Assembly (NCBI GenBank): GCA_012064415.1 | Contig: SSNU01000226.1 | Coordinates: 1 to 64,000 of the forward strand | Direction of reading: 5' to 3' | Origin: Gyrodactylus bullatarudis | Lineage: Eukaryota; Platyhelminthes; Monogenea; Gyrodactylidea; Gyrodactylidae | DNA: 64,000 nucleotides | Shown here: positions 33,401 to 45,400 of the stretch, piece by piece | Layout: each line of letters starts with the position of its first letter | How positions within the stretch are numbered: the first letter of the stretch is position 1 | Translations under genes and position numbers: made by a program | The notes under the pieces: generated by a model | Told to the model about the DNA's origin: nothing | The model's database searches: none | What the model saw: only the letters and a program-made list of their open reading frames with translations

Positions 33401-36400
33401 CAAATCAATGAAAATTTTCTGTGGGTCATATTTTTCCTGGATAAAAATGGATCTCTCAGTAAATTTAGAATTATTGGAGCCGAACCAGACAGTCAATACA
33501 GATCATTATATTCAATCATTTCGGACGATGCAAGAAAAGTTGAGAGAGTTGTATCCTCGATTTGGGAGGATCACTTTTTTGCAGGATAATGCCAGACCCC
33601 ATGTTTCGCAACAGGCGAAAAGATTTTTTGAGGAGTCGAATGTTGATGTACTGGAGCATCCACCTTACAGTCCTGATCTTTCTCCAACAGATTATCATCT
33701 TTTCCGATCACTGCAACATCATTTGAAGGGAAAATTTTTCATTTCAAGAGATGCGGTTTTGAACTCTCTTGACGAGTATTTTACTCAAAAAAGCCAAGAG
33801 TTCTGGAAAAGAGGGATAAATATGCTTTCAGAACGCTGGCAGAAATGTGTAGAAAAAATGGAGATTATTTTGATATATAGTATGTATATATTTAGGTATA
33901 TTTTTTAAATAAAAATCTTCATCAAACACAAGTGATTAATTTTTCCGAGAACTTTTCACACAACCTAATAAAACCAAATAATTTTTGAATACTAAATTTA
34001 AAAAAGCGGCTTTAGAAATACCCCCCGGCTGAAATTTCTTTGGAAAATTCTATTTGCCTCATTAAAAAAATCGAATTTCTTGTAAGAATCACGTAAATTC
34101 GTTAAATGAAATTGTTAAACTTCTCAATTTCTGGCTGGTTCATCTAGAACTAGACTTATGAATTTCTCATTCAATAGAGGTTTAGTCCAGGTGGGATCCG
34201 TTTGTAAACAGTAAAATTCAGTGTCATGGGTGATTCTGGTGGAGATATTAAACCTTGCACCAAGAACGAATGAAATCCTTTATTTTTCCAATATTTTCTA
34301 AGCTCTGTTAAATTCATCGCTTTGGATGAGTGTTCTCTGTTAACATAAGCCCAAGTTGATAATAATGATGAGGGTTATAACCTTGAAAAAGAAAATTTGT
34401 GTCTTCATTCCCATGACTTACACACTACAGACAGAATTTTTACATTATTTTCAACAAAAATTTGTTTATTCAATAACCGAAATACTACTATTCATGAATC
34501 TATTATCATTTTCTGATATGCATGTTTTCCTGGTTACTTCCTTCTTTTCAAATTCTCTCACAATATAGTTTTCACGAGTATGAAAAAAATTTACAAATGA
34601 TTCATCATCCCTATTAGAATAGATATTAAATGCGAAAATTTTTCAACTGCGAAAAATTGCAACCTGCTAGACCTCATCCAAAAGAGAGTGTTTTGACGAT
34701 TTAAAACTTACAATGTCAACACCGTCTATTTATTAAAACTAGATATTAAACTAAAGAATAGGGATATCCTCTAACTGAATCCACTTCTGACCTAAATAAC
34801 AATATGAAATTTATAGAATCATAAAAAACTCATAATTATATTATTTTTTCAAGGAAAGTACAGATCTTGAGACCAATGTATTGTATTCAATTTTATTATT
34901 TTTCATATTTTACGATACAAATTGTCTAATAAAATTTGTTTGTTTTCTTCTCCGTATTGATAATATCAAATGTTAATTTTATTTCCTGCCCGCCTATGAT
35001 ACCCTTTTCATTGAACTTTAAAGATTTCCTCTTATATCAATTTCATATTAATTATCGACATCTTTTATTGAATCATGTCATTTTGATCCGAATTATTTTT
35101 TTATCTGTATAATCAACAGCAATAGCTATTCAATAAAGTGTAGTCAAGAAGGTAAAATTCGAATAGTCAAAATAAATCTCAATTTAGAGACCCGGCGAAA
35201 TATAACATTTATCACTAAAGTATACGTTCGTTTTCTCTAAGCTTCCTTATGATTTTTGAAATTATCAATGATATTCTTGATGAAATTCGACAACATTATC
35301 ATTCAAATCTCAATTTATTAATTCGAATTTGAACAAAAACTAAGAAGAAAGCTTAGTCAAAAGTAAGATTTTTTAAAATTTTAGTCAAAAGTGTAAAAAA
35401 AGCATTGGTCAGAGATGTAATCATGAAAAAAGTGTAATCCACTCTGATTGAATAATTTCGCCGAATTCGTTCGGGAGATAACCATCATTGCAATTTTTTG
35501 GCTCAATATCAAAATATTTTCTAATTAATAAGAGACATTGAAATCACATATTTGAAATCTATAGCTAATTTTCAAATTGCGTTTCAAAATTATCTTATTT
35601 TAAAAATACGTTCAAAATAATCTTTTTCAATACATTATTCGGCTACGTTTACATTTTAATTAAACCGCGTTTAATTATGTTTAAATAGTCTTTGAGCTAT
35701 TTTGAAATCATTCCACCATGTCTGGCTGAGTCAGCTCCGGTATTAACTCTACATGTCCCATTATTTCACCAGTGGAAGACAACACTTTCTTGAGCTATAA
35801 TTTTAAATGAAAGATACCTGAAATACTTATGCCCCCATCATTAGAAAGGAAATTTATTAGACTACAAAATTATGGATTATTCATAAAGATAGCTTATCAC
35901 TGATGCTAACCAAAGATACTTGAAAAGTCGTGATTTTTTGAAAATGTTGGCAAATATAAAAAAAGGTATTTAGAACCGTTCTTGAAAACCTGTTTAATTA
36001 GAAGAAAATATAACAACTTTCTATTGTAAAACAATAGCTGTAGATTTCAGATATGCAACCGCCTACTCAATATCTCTAGGCTCTATTATCTTCAAAAGTA
36101 TTTTGGTAAAGTTACAAATTCTGTAGTCTATGTGAAAAAAATATTTTCGGACATGAAGGGTTAATACATTTTCTTTTCACTGGTGAAATAGTTGACTTTC
36201 TCGAATGATCATTTCTACAAGACAATAATTTTGAATCAGTTATTATTTATTATTGTGTGATTCTCGCAAATGATGGATTGAAAGAGGCTTCTGATGGTCT
36301 AAATTCAAAATTAAAACAAACACCTAAAGTGAACTAGTTTTTTTAAAAACACTTTAGCCTATTAATAAATCATATATTAAGCATACGGAGTAATAAACTC

Positions 36401-39400
36401 GCCAAAAACATTAATTCAAATTCCATTTGTGCAAGCTGGAATCAAATCAGGATTGAAATTTATGATCTAATAAAAAAACAAGAAATATTCTATAGTTTAG
36501 AGTCTATACTAACAAATTATTCTTTTCTTTATGTAGTTCTTTATCGTAATTTGGCATTTAAAGTAAATTCTCTTTGCTAGTATATTAAAGTAACCAAGTC
36601 TATCAAAAGAGCTATCTTGGTTTGTTAATAAAAAATTACCATTTTCGAATTTTTTAAAAATTTACAAGACTTCATCATATTATTTGAATGAAGCATAACT
36701 GGGTTTGGATGGATTCTTGCATTTCAATGAAAAGATCGCCCTGCAATATACACCTGTAGTGGCTGTATTAGGGATGGATTTTTCAATTTTATCTTCCCTG
36801 GGGGAATAAATTCTTGGTTCGAGTTATTTGAATTTTTCTCAGAAAAGGTGGCAGTGATAATATAAAAGTTCCATTTTTAATATTATTTCTTTCAAGTAGT
36901 CATGAAAGATTTAAAGACTTTCGATAGAAATTTTTGATCTGTAAGAATTATTTCACTTATACTATACTGAAAATCATTTTCCGAATACTTCGATGCTTCC
37001 AATAGATTCCAATAGATGCTCGGTAATCCCTGGTTTCAAAAACTAACATGCATAAATCCCATTTCTCGTAAAATGGTTAGTTTTTGCAAAATTGACCAGA
37101 TTTTTTAAAATAAATTCTTTTATGTAACTAACCTAAAGAGGGCTCATTTGTAGACTTGGATAAATTAAAAATTCTTTCTAAATTTCAAACTTGGATAGCA
37201 TAGCCCGAGAGGAAAATAGTGTTATTCTTCCCTATATTACACTAAAGTTGTTATTCTAGAAAGATAGATGGTTATCTTTCAGCAAATATACACATACCAA
37301 GAATAAAAAAAAGGTATCCACACAGAGAGTAATGAAGATGTAATCCAAAAGTCTGCTCTTTTTCCATACACTACTACCTTTTAATGGTAGAATGCAATTT
37401 TTTCTATAGTTTTATTCATAGAAGAGTGAAACAGAAAGAGTATTAATAACAGTGTAATAATATCCCCAGTGATATTTTATCAATAAATTTTTAGTGATAT
37501 TTTCAATCAACATTTGTAACTTGTTGTATCCCATTGACTTTAATCAGTTTTTTTAATAAAAAATACGATGATGATTATAATATAACTACAAGCAATGGTT
37601 TCTTTAAATGAGGACAGAAAATTAAAAAAAATAAAGTTTATTAATTTGGAATAATAATCTGGTAAGAGAATTCTTTACATCTTCACAAGAATCTCATTAA
37701 AAGCTCTAAATATCCTTTTGCCAACTTGTCAGTCGTGGTTATTACTATTTGCTTCAATTGAAAAATAAATTGAGAAAGATTTCTGTTTTTAAATTTAATG
37801 ATTCACATGGTTTTTGAATGTGCAACAGAAATTAACTTTATCTCATCAACCTGGCTGAATTTTTGACATGTTGTTCACTCAGACAGAAAACTTTACAATT
37901 TCAATATATCTCAATAGAAACATATCTGTCCTAAACTAGAGTTCTAGTTATTTTTACTTATCCAAGCTTATCATTGGAGCCTGAATATAATCCTGCGTGT
38001 AAATAAATATCTTAAGAAGAAAAGCGGTGCTCTAAGCTACAGTTAAAAAAGGTTGAGGCCAATAATTTATAAGAATACAGTGCTTATAAGTATAGTGCTT
38101 TTATTTCGTGGGGTACTCAATGAGTACTACTCATCATGCTGATGAATAATCATGAAAAAATACATAATTTTTTCAATACTTTGGCACATAAAAAACTTTG
38201 AAGCCTATCCTACCAAGTTTAATCCACAATTTTTCCTCACATTGTAAAACGAAGAATCTGACCACATTTTTAACATATAAAGTTATAAAAAAACTATGAG
38301 ATGAGGGATTAAATTATCGATAGAACATAACTATTCTTTGTCTGATTCAGATTGGCCAGTGAATATATTTTGGAATAGCTTGGTACTTTCAATATTCAAA
38401 AATTACTAAATTTCTTTTCTCTTTTGCGTTTGAAGATCAAAATGAGGCTTTTTAGATCCTTAAAATATCCCGAAATCTAGTTGACAATTATACAGATCCG
38501 AGTCAGATTTAAAATAAATTATTCTTTCCTATTTATCAATACAGCCCATTGTATATAATGAATAATGGGAATTTACTCAAGAGGAAACTGGGAATTGCGT
38601 GTTTCAGTATTTCATTCTATTCTCTTTTCCCATATCACATAAGGTAAGAAGAAGGAAGAGTTTATGAATAAGGGTTCGAAAAGTGACTCTTTACCTACAA
38701 TACAACTGTATTGTTAATGCGTGTTAACAAGACGCATTTTTGAATTGTAGTATATTTGCGTAAAATTTGCCCAAAAATTCACCGCTCTTTTTTATTTCTT
38801 CATATTGAAAGTCAATTTTCTCATTGAAAGTAACACAAAGATGTTATCGTTTTTATCTACCAATGACGAATTCTGATTTTTTCTCCAACCAGACTTTGCT
38901 ATAAATAGACTAAATGATATTTATGTATTACTGAGTATACGATCATTAAATTTATGATTAACGTTTTAACTGAATTTTACTGAATACGGTTATTTGTGAT
39001 CATAGAAAGAGAATTTGGCGATAAAAGTTCCGATAGACGTAGGCATAAAGGTGATACTGATTTTAGATATTGAAAAAATCTTATTTTGATGAAATTTCTT
39101 AAAAGATTTCGTAGATTGAAGGTGAAGAAAATTGAGGCATTTTCGAATTCAAAAGTCAGATTCAATATTTTAGAAATTCCTTTTGACATCTCAAACACAA
39201 AGGTTACAAGATAAATAAGAAACGTGGAAGACCATGCACGAAGCTATAAATGACTTTATTAATTTTTTTTGTTATTCATTGTATTAGAAACCTCTTAAAT
39301 TATCTTTTATTTTCTATGATCTAGAATATAGAATAATATAGCTATTTTCCTCTATTTTACTGTTAACATTATTTCTAGTTTTTCCCCTTAACTCTTTGAT

Positions 39401-42400
39401 ATCTATAGATGGGGTAGCTGGAATTTTATTATAAAAATAAAACATACTTGAAACATCCGGTGTTTGAGCCCATTTATTTGTATTTTTTTATTTTCTACTC
39501 TATATAGGTTCATATTTCTAATTTCTAAGATTACCAGTGTTTTATGTACTGTTCTTTGATCTAGTTATCAAAATAAGCCTGAACTGTTTTAACATGAAAC
39601 TTTTGTTTTAGTTAAAAATCGAGTGCAATGACATGGACCCGGAGAGACCATTAGTGAGAAATGTCACACTTCAAATTGTAGTTGAAGATATTAATGACAA
39701 CACTCCAAAGTTTGACCGGGAAACCTATTCAGGATATGTAGAGGAAAATGAGGCCAATGCGGCAGTTAAATTTCGGCCAAATAATTTTATTGTCACAGAT
39801 GACGACTCAGGAGAGAATTCTAGGATTCTATTCTCCCTTGCTTCGTATGCAGGGTAAGTTTTTTTTTAGTTTAAAAATGAAATGGAAAGAACCTGTGCTT
39901 ATGGCATTTTTATTACTTAGTAATGAAACATTTGAAAGTGATTTTCGTAACTTTGACATTGATGAGAATTCGGGGACTATTTTTGTAACAACGCCGTTAG
40001 ATGCCGAAATTAGGAGTGAATATCGAGTTATGGTTGTAGCTCAAGACTCCTCAGTCAAAGGAACAAAGTTATCATCGAATGCAACAATTCTGATTTTCGT
40101 TGAAGATAAAAATGATCACCATCCCGAGTTTAGAGAATCTCTTTACAAGTTTAAAGTAAGATTTTACTAATCACCTGACACTCTTTATGATAAACGAGAG
40201 TCATGCTTAATTTTTTTCTTCTTTTTGCAAAGGTTGAAGAAAATATCAAAGTTGGTTCGTTAATCGGTAAAGTGGAAGCCTTTGATAAAGATTTCCATGA
40301 AACAAATAGAAAAATCTTTTACAAAATTAGTTCATCCTCGGATGACTTTGGTTACTTTGATGTTGACAAATTCTCCGGGGAAATTAGAACACGCAGGCCG
40401 ATTGATTACGAAAAGAAAAGACATATTTTCTTCACTGTTACTGCCGAGAATGATAAACGCTACTCAATAGATAAATCTCTTTTATCTGAAGCTCAAGTCC
40501 AGATTGATGTGATAAACTTGAATGATAATAAGCCAGAATTTTATCTAACCAATCCAAAGGCAACAATATTGATCTTTCCGCTGAACGATGAGCAAACTAA
40601 TGGAGACGGAGAAGAATTTTGTGAAGAAGTTCCCTATCGAGTTCGCGATGCAGACTACATGCTGGATGGCAGCTACATTGATTGTTGTGTAGTCAGTTTG
40701 ATTGAGGATTACAATAAACTCTTTGAACTAAGACAGAATAATCTATTATGCATCCGTAACCAGTCCCCAAGAAATAAGACAACTTACAAAATTTCCTTAA
40801 AGGCTACTGATAATGATCAAATTAACCAGCATTCCTCAACTGTAAGTGCACTTGCCTATTTTTGGCGTCGTGAATCTCTACTATAAACTCTATTAAAGTT
40901 AACTTTGAAAATATTTTTACAAAGTCTAGTCAAATGTTTTTCTTTTCAAAATTCTGGTGGTATCATTGTACAGTATTTGAAAAGAAAGAAAATTTGAAGT
41001 AATCTTATACAGAGAGAATATTGTTGATATTCAATTTCAGACTAATTTTAGGTTAATAAAGCTTCAAGAAAGTTTCAAGATAAGTGGAATGAGAAATTTT
41101 AAATCGTGTAATGGGTAGCTTTTATTCGACTGACAGACGAGTTCTTTGTTCCTATTTAATCTTTGGATGAATAAAATTATGCTCATGTACGAATTACAAT
41201 TGTAGTAAATTAAAGAATTCTATGATTTTTACAGAAATCTCGATATTCTCACCAATAATTCGCATTTTTTAAAGAATTTTTGGAATCCTACTGATGTTGC
41301 CCACTTTAAACAGTTGAAGAAAAATTTTAATGAAAAATATGGCCGTTTTTCAGATTTCAATTTGGCGCTAAAGCCCCTTTTTTCGAACTTTGAGCCGGAA
41401 ATTATTGATTTGAAAGTTGGAGGTTGATCAAAAGAGGTTTTTCAGGATCAAGATTAAACAAGGAAATCAATTCAACTGAATCTGATCTTATGCTCAACCT
41501 TAGTATCGTTTGGAAGCGGAATTCTGATTTTTTGATCATTTTCACTACTTGAAAATCAATGAAATTTCGATGATTCAAAATTTCTCGAAAATGAGATTTT
41601 GGCGAAAAATTGAAATCTAAAAATTTGTTATTAGAATGTTTTTCTTCAACTGGTAAAAGTGGGCAACATGAGTAGGATTCCAAAAAATCTTTAAAAAATT
41701 CAAATTCCTCATGAAAATATCGAGATTTCTGTAAAAATCATAGATTCCCAACTTCTTATCAACCAACTTTAATTCATAGAAAGGTTGAACTTGATATTAT
41801 TACCAGATTAAAGACCATATTCTTGAGAATTAAACGTGATAAATATTTCTGAACTATTTTCCTATATATGACACACACACATTGGAATTTTCAAGATGGA
41901 TTTTAAAACTAGGAGAATTCAATCGTATTAATCATTTAAATTTCTTTTCATATACCATATTTGACTGCTCAATCACTATTCTTATGTGAAATTGTTTCAT
42001 TTGAAACATTTTATCCAAAGTGATCAGTCATTCAGATTGACTCGTTTTTCAAATTAAACTTCATTCTTACATTTCTGGGCGAATGAGATATATTTGTTCG
42101 TGGTTAGACAATCAAAACTTTCTTTCTTTTCATCTAAATTTACATAAATTGAAAAAAAAGTTAATGACGCCAGTTTTCTACTCGTCTCCTGGAGTAATTT
42201 CTTTTGAGATTTTTCAACAATATTTTCTACAAGACCATGTCTCGAAAATATATTTTACTATTACAGCACTCAAGTCATAAATGTGCTAAAGATTTAATTT
42301 TCTTTTCATTGAACGCCATTTAATTATTAGAATAAAGAAATTACTCTAAACTCTTTTTTTGTATTCATTTGAAATGGATTTGAACATCATTTATTCTATG

Positions 42401-45400
42401 AATTACATTGTGTAGCTTGAAACAATTAGACTTGTCCTTTTTGTAAATTATACGCTATTGAATTTTTAAACATTGCTCTGAAGATGGAGAATGATTTAAT
42501 AATAGGAGTTTATCTTTATCATCTATGCAGTAGGAATGAATAGCTGATACTATCAAGATCTATAAAATTGAGATCAATATGATTAAAAAGTAGGATGATA
42601 TCTTTTTAGGATAACTGAATTGATAAATTCTTTTGTATTAATCTTTTTAAAGAGCGTTTAAAATACTGGAGTTCATCTAAACAAAATTCTTCATCATGTA
42701 AGAATTAAAAAATTATCAACAAGGCACGGAAGATTATTTTTCGCAAATTCTTAAAATTATTTGATAATTTAAAAAAGTCAATCTATCTATCTTTAAATTA
42801 AAGCAGGATTTGGAATGAAAATTCGATCATTATTCTTTTAATTTAATGTCTTTATTTAAAGTAAAAAGATGCTAAAAGTATACTAAATAATGTTGCATGC
42901 CTGGCAACAGGTATGATCCAATCGAATTTTAAGAACAATTTCAACCAATAATTTAATTCTAAAAACCTATATATTTGGCATGTATCACACTGATGAGTAT
43001 GCCCGAAATAAAGGCCTTATTTGTGAGAAAAAAACCCTGGCATCTTTTTACTTTAAATCTCATGACATCGGTGACCCAGCTCAAAACCAATGTTAAAAAA
43101 CATCTATCCGACAATAATGTCTTTATCATATTTCCTGCGTCAGTATAGCTATAATGAATCATGTTTATGTCTAAATCTTTTTTGCATAATAACTTTTCTT
43201 CCACATAATTCGAAATACTCAATTCTTACTATTCAAACCTGAATCTAATTCTGTACACCTTACGAAGAGAAACAGTTCTCTAATGGTAGTTAACAAGGGT
43301 TCAGGTAAGGATATTTAGAGAATTTTTGTGGTCTTCTTCTGAATTAATTTATAAAATGAAAACTTTGAGTTGAAAGCAAAATCCTTTTAATAATTTGTCA
43401 TTTCATTTTCCAAGAAAATATTTTCCAATCGTTCTGTATCCCAGATGTATACATCTTCTCAGAGTACTATGCCTACTATGCTTGTGTTGCTAATCAAATA
43501 ATAAATTTATTTGACATAAGGATAAAAACTTTTGTCTAACCTCTTTACTCCTCTTCTCTGCCATTCAGTCCTGTTCCAGGTCATGAGACACCACCCTCTT
43601 TTTTATATCTCTTGTATCACAACAACATTCACAGTAACTTTGAGTTTGTTGAAGCCAATATATATAAAACACAGAAAGAAAGATCAGAATTATGAAATTT
43701 TCTTATATGTGTACACTGTACAAGCGAGTAATCAAGAAAGATGAAATTCTCTAATAATATAATTGATAAGAAAATCTTCTAATTAGTAGAAAAAGGGGAA
43801 ATACAAGGAGACATTGAGCATATGCCACAAGTTGAATTGGAAATATTCAATTTAATTTTCTTCCTCTATCCTTCTTTGTTAAGAAATAGATATGAATTTC
43901 TAAAATATACATCTTTTGATATATTTCTTTCGTATGCGGAGATCAAGAAATTTCTATGATCCTTTCTGGAAGGATAGGACTGCAGATTCAAGTAGCAAGA
44001 AATAATTTTCGTCATTTTTCCTAGGTTCACTTCACAGTGCTGTTTCAAGCGAGAGCCAAATCATTTGATAAAACCGATCACAGAACAAAATGGGTTGGCA
44101 GTCAGCGGTCCAGCCAAACCTCAGAGTCATCTAATGTTGATGAATACTTTGATTTGTCTGCTAAGCAAACTACAATATTCATCATCTTAGCAACAATAAC
44201 AATCCTCTTGTGTATTCTCTTGGTTGGATTGGTAATTTCTTTTCGAAGATGTCGAAGACTTGCCAATACGACAGAATCCTGTCCCTACAATAACAAGAGT
44301 GAGTCTAACAAAAAATGTACATTAAAGAAAATGATATGAAAAGGGGTATGTGTATGTTGAACACATGGTGTTTATGAAATCAAAATATGGTCGAATGAAA
44401 TCTTAGTTTTATTAAAATATGCTATTTTTAGTGCGTTCGGATAATTTATTTCCAAAAAAACCTCTGATGAATGTTATTTTTAAGTAGGTCTGATGATGAA
44501 GTGACCAGTGTATTTCTAACTAATAAATAGAATCTGACGAAATTCACGTTTAGGGTTAGGCTCTATAATATTTACTGTTTCAAATAATTTTAGAATCTAT
44601 TCAAAATGAATTTTAAAAGTTTTTACTTTGAATCATTACTTTGAATTACAAAGTCTAACGAAGACCGTTCACTTGAGTGATTTGAGTCGTATTCATTGAA
44701 ATGCTAATTAGATTTTTCACCCAATCAATCAGCGCACCAAATTTAATTCGAATAATTATCTTGACAACTCTTCCACATTTTTTTGAAGAGGAATAATAAA
44801 ATGAGGATAATCAATGCTCTGATAACAAAAGGATATTTTTTATTCAATTTTCTGACTCATTTTCGTTTTCATTTTGACATTGATGGTTAGTTCATTTGAT
44901 TAACAAAGATTTATCCTGTGGAAATTGTCAGGCTTACATCATTACCACTACGAGAAGAAATTTAAATGTGATTGCATTACGATATAACAAGGAAAAAATG
45001 TAATATATCTCTCTCATTGACCTCGCTATGAAAAATGTTCTATTGTCTATTGTCGAATAAAATTAATTAATCATAATGAATTTAACTTCAATTATAATAT
45101 TTTTTTATTCAAAAACCAATCATAGATTTTTTGATCTCTTGAATAAATATTAGTAAAAGTAAACCTATTGATATGAAGTTTTATCAAAAATTCGAATACA
45201 GTATCTTATAGATTTTTTGGAACCCCACCTTTACGATTTGAAGAGAACATTTCTAAAAAAATCCCAATTTTTTGAACTTTGAACTGAATATTTTTATTAA
45301 GTTCAAAGTGAGAGAGTGATCAAAAGTTGATTTCAAGGATCACAATAAATTAAGTAAGTCGGATATGCTGAATCTGTTCTAATGCATATACATTATCGCC

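Larger units (their letters stand above)
28894..39611. other. 10.7-kb first intron of the protocadherin gene
   Basis: Filled with mobile sequence: a tandem ribozyme pair (30446-30696, antisense), an unrecognised element ORF (30804-31150), a Tc1-type MITE (32481-32940), a foldback arm (33060-33350), a mariner remnant (33400-33908) and ribozyme relics at 35186 and 38090. A weak tRNA T-arm-like sequence (GTGAGGGTTCTAGCCCCAC) is near 29826. No nested host gene is seen. Confidence 0.6.

Noticed and set aside
38977..39198. Minus-strand 73-codon frame in the first protocadherin intron
   Set aside because: Low-complexity Leu/Phe/Asn content, no homology, no supporting signals.
42083..42280. 65-codon frame in a protocadherin intron as an extra exon
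   Set aside because: The cadherin frame continues directly from 40841 to 44025 in phase with matching EC7 sequence, leaving no room for it.
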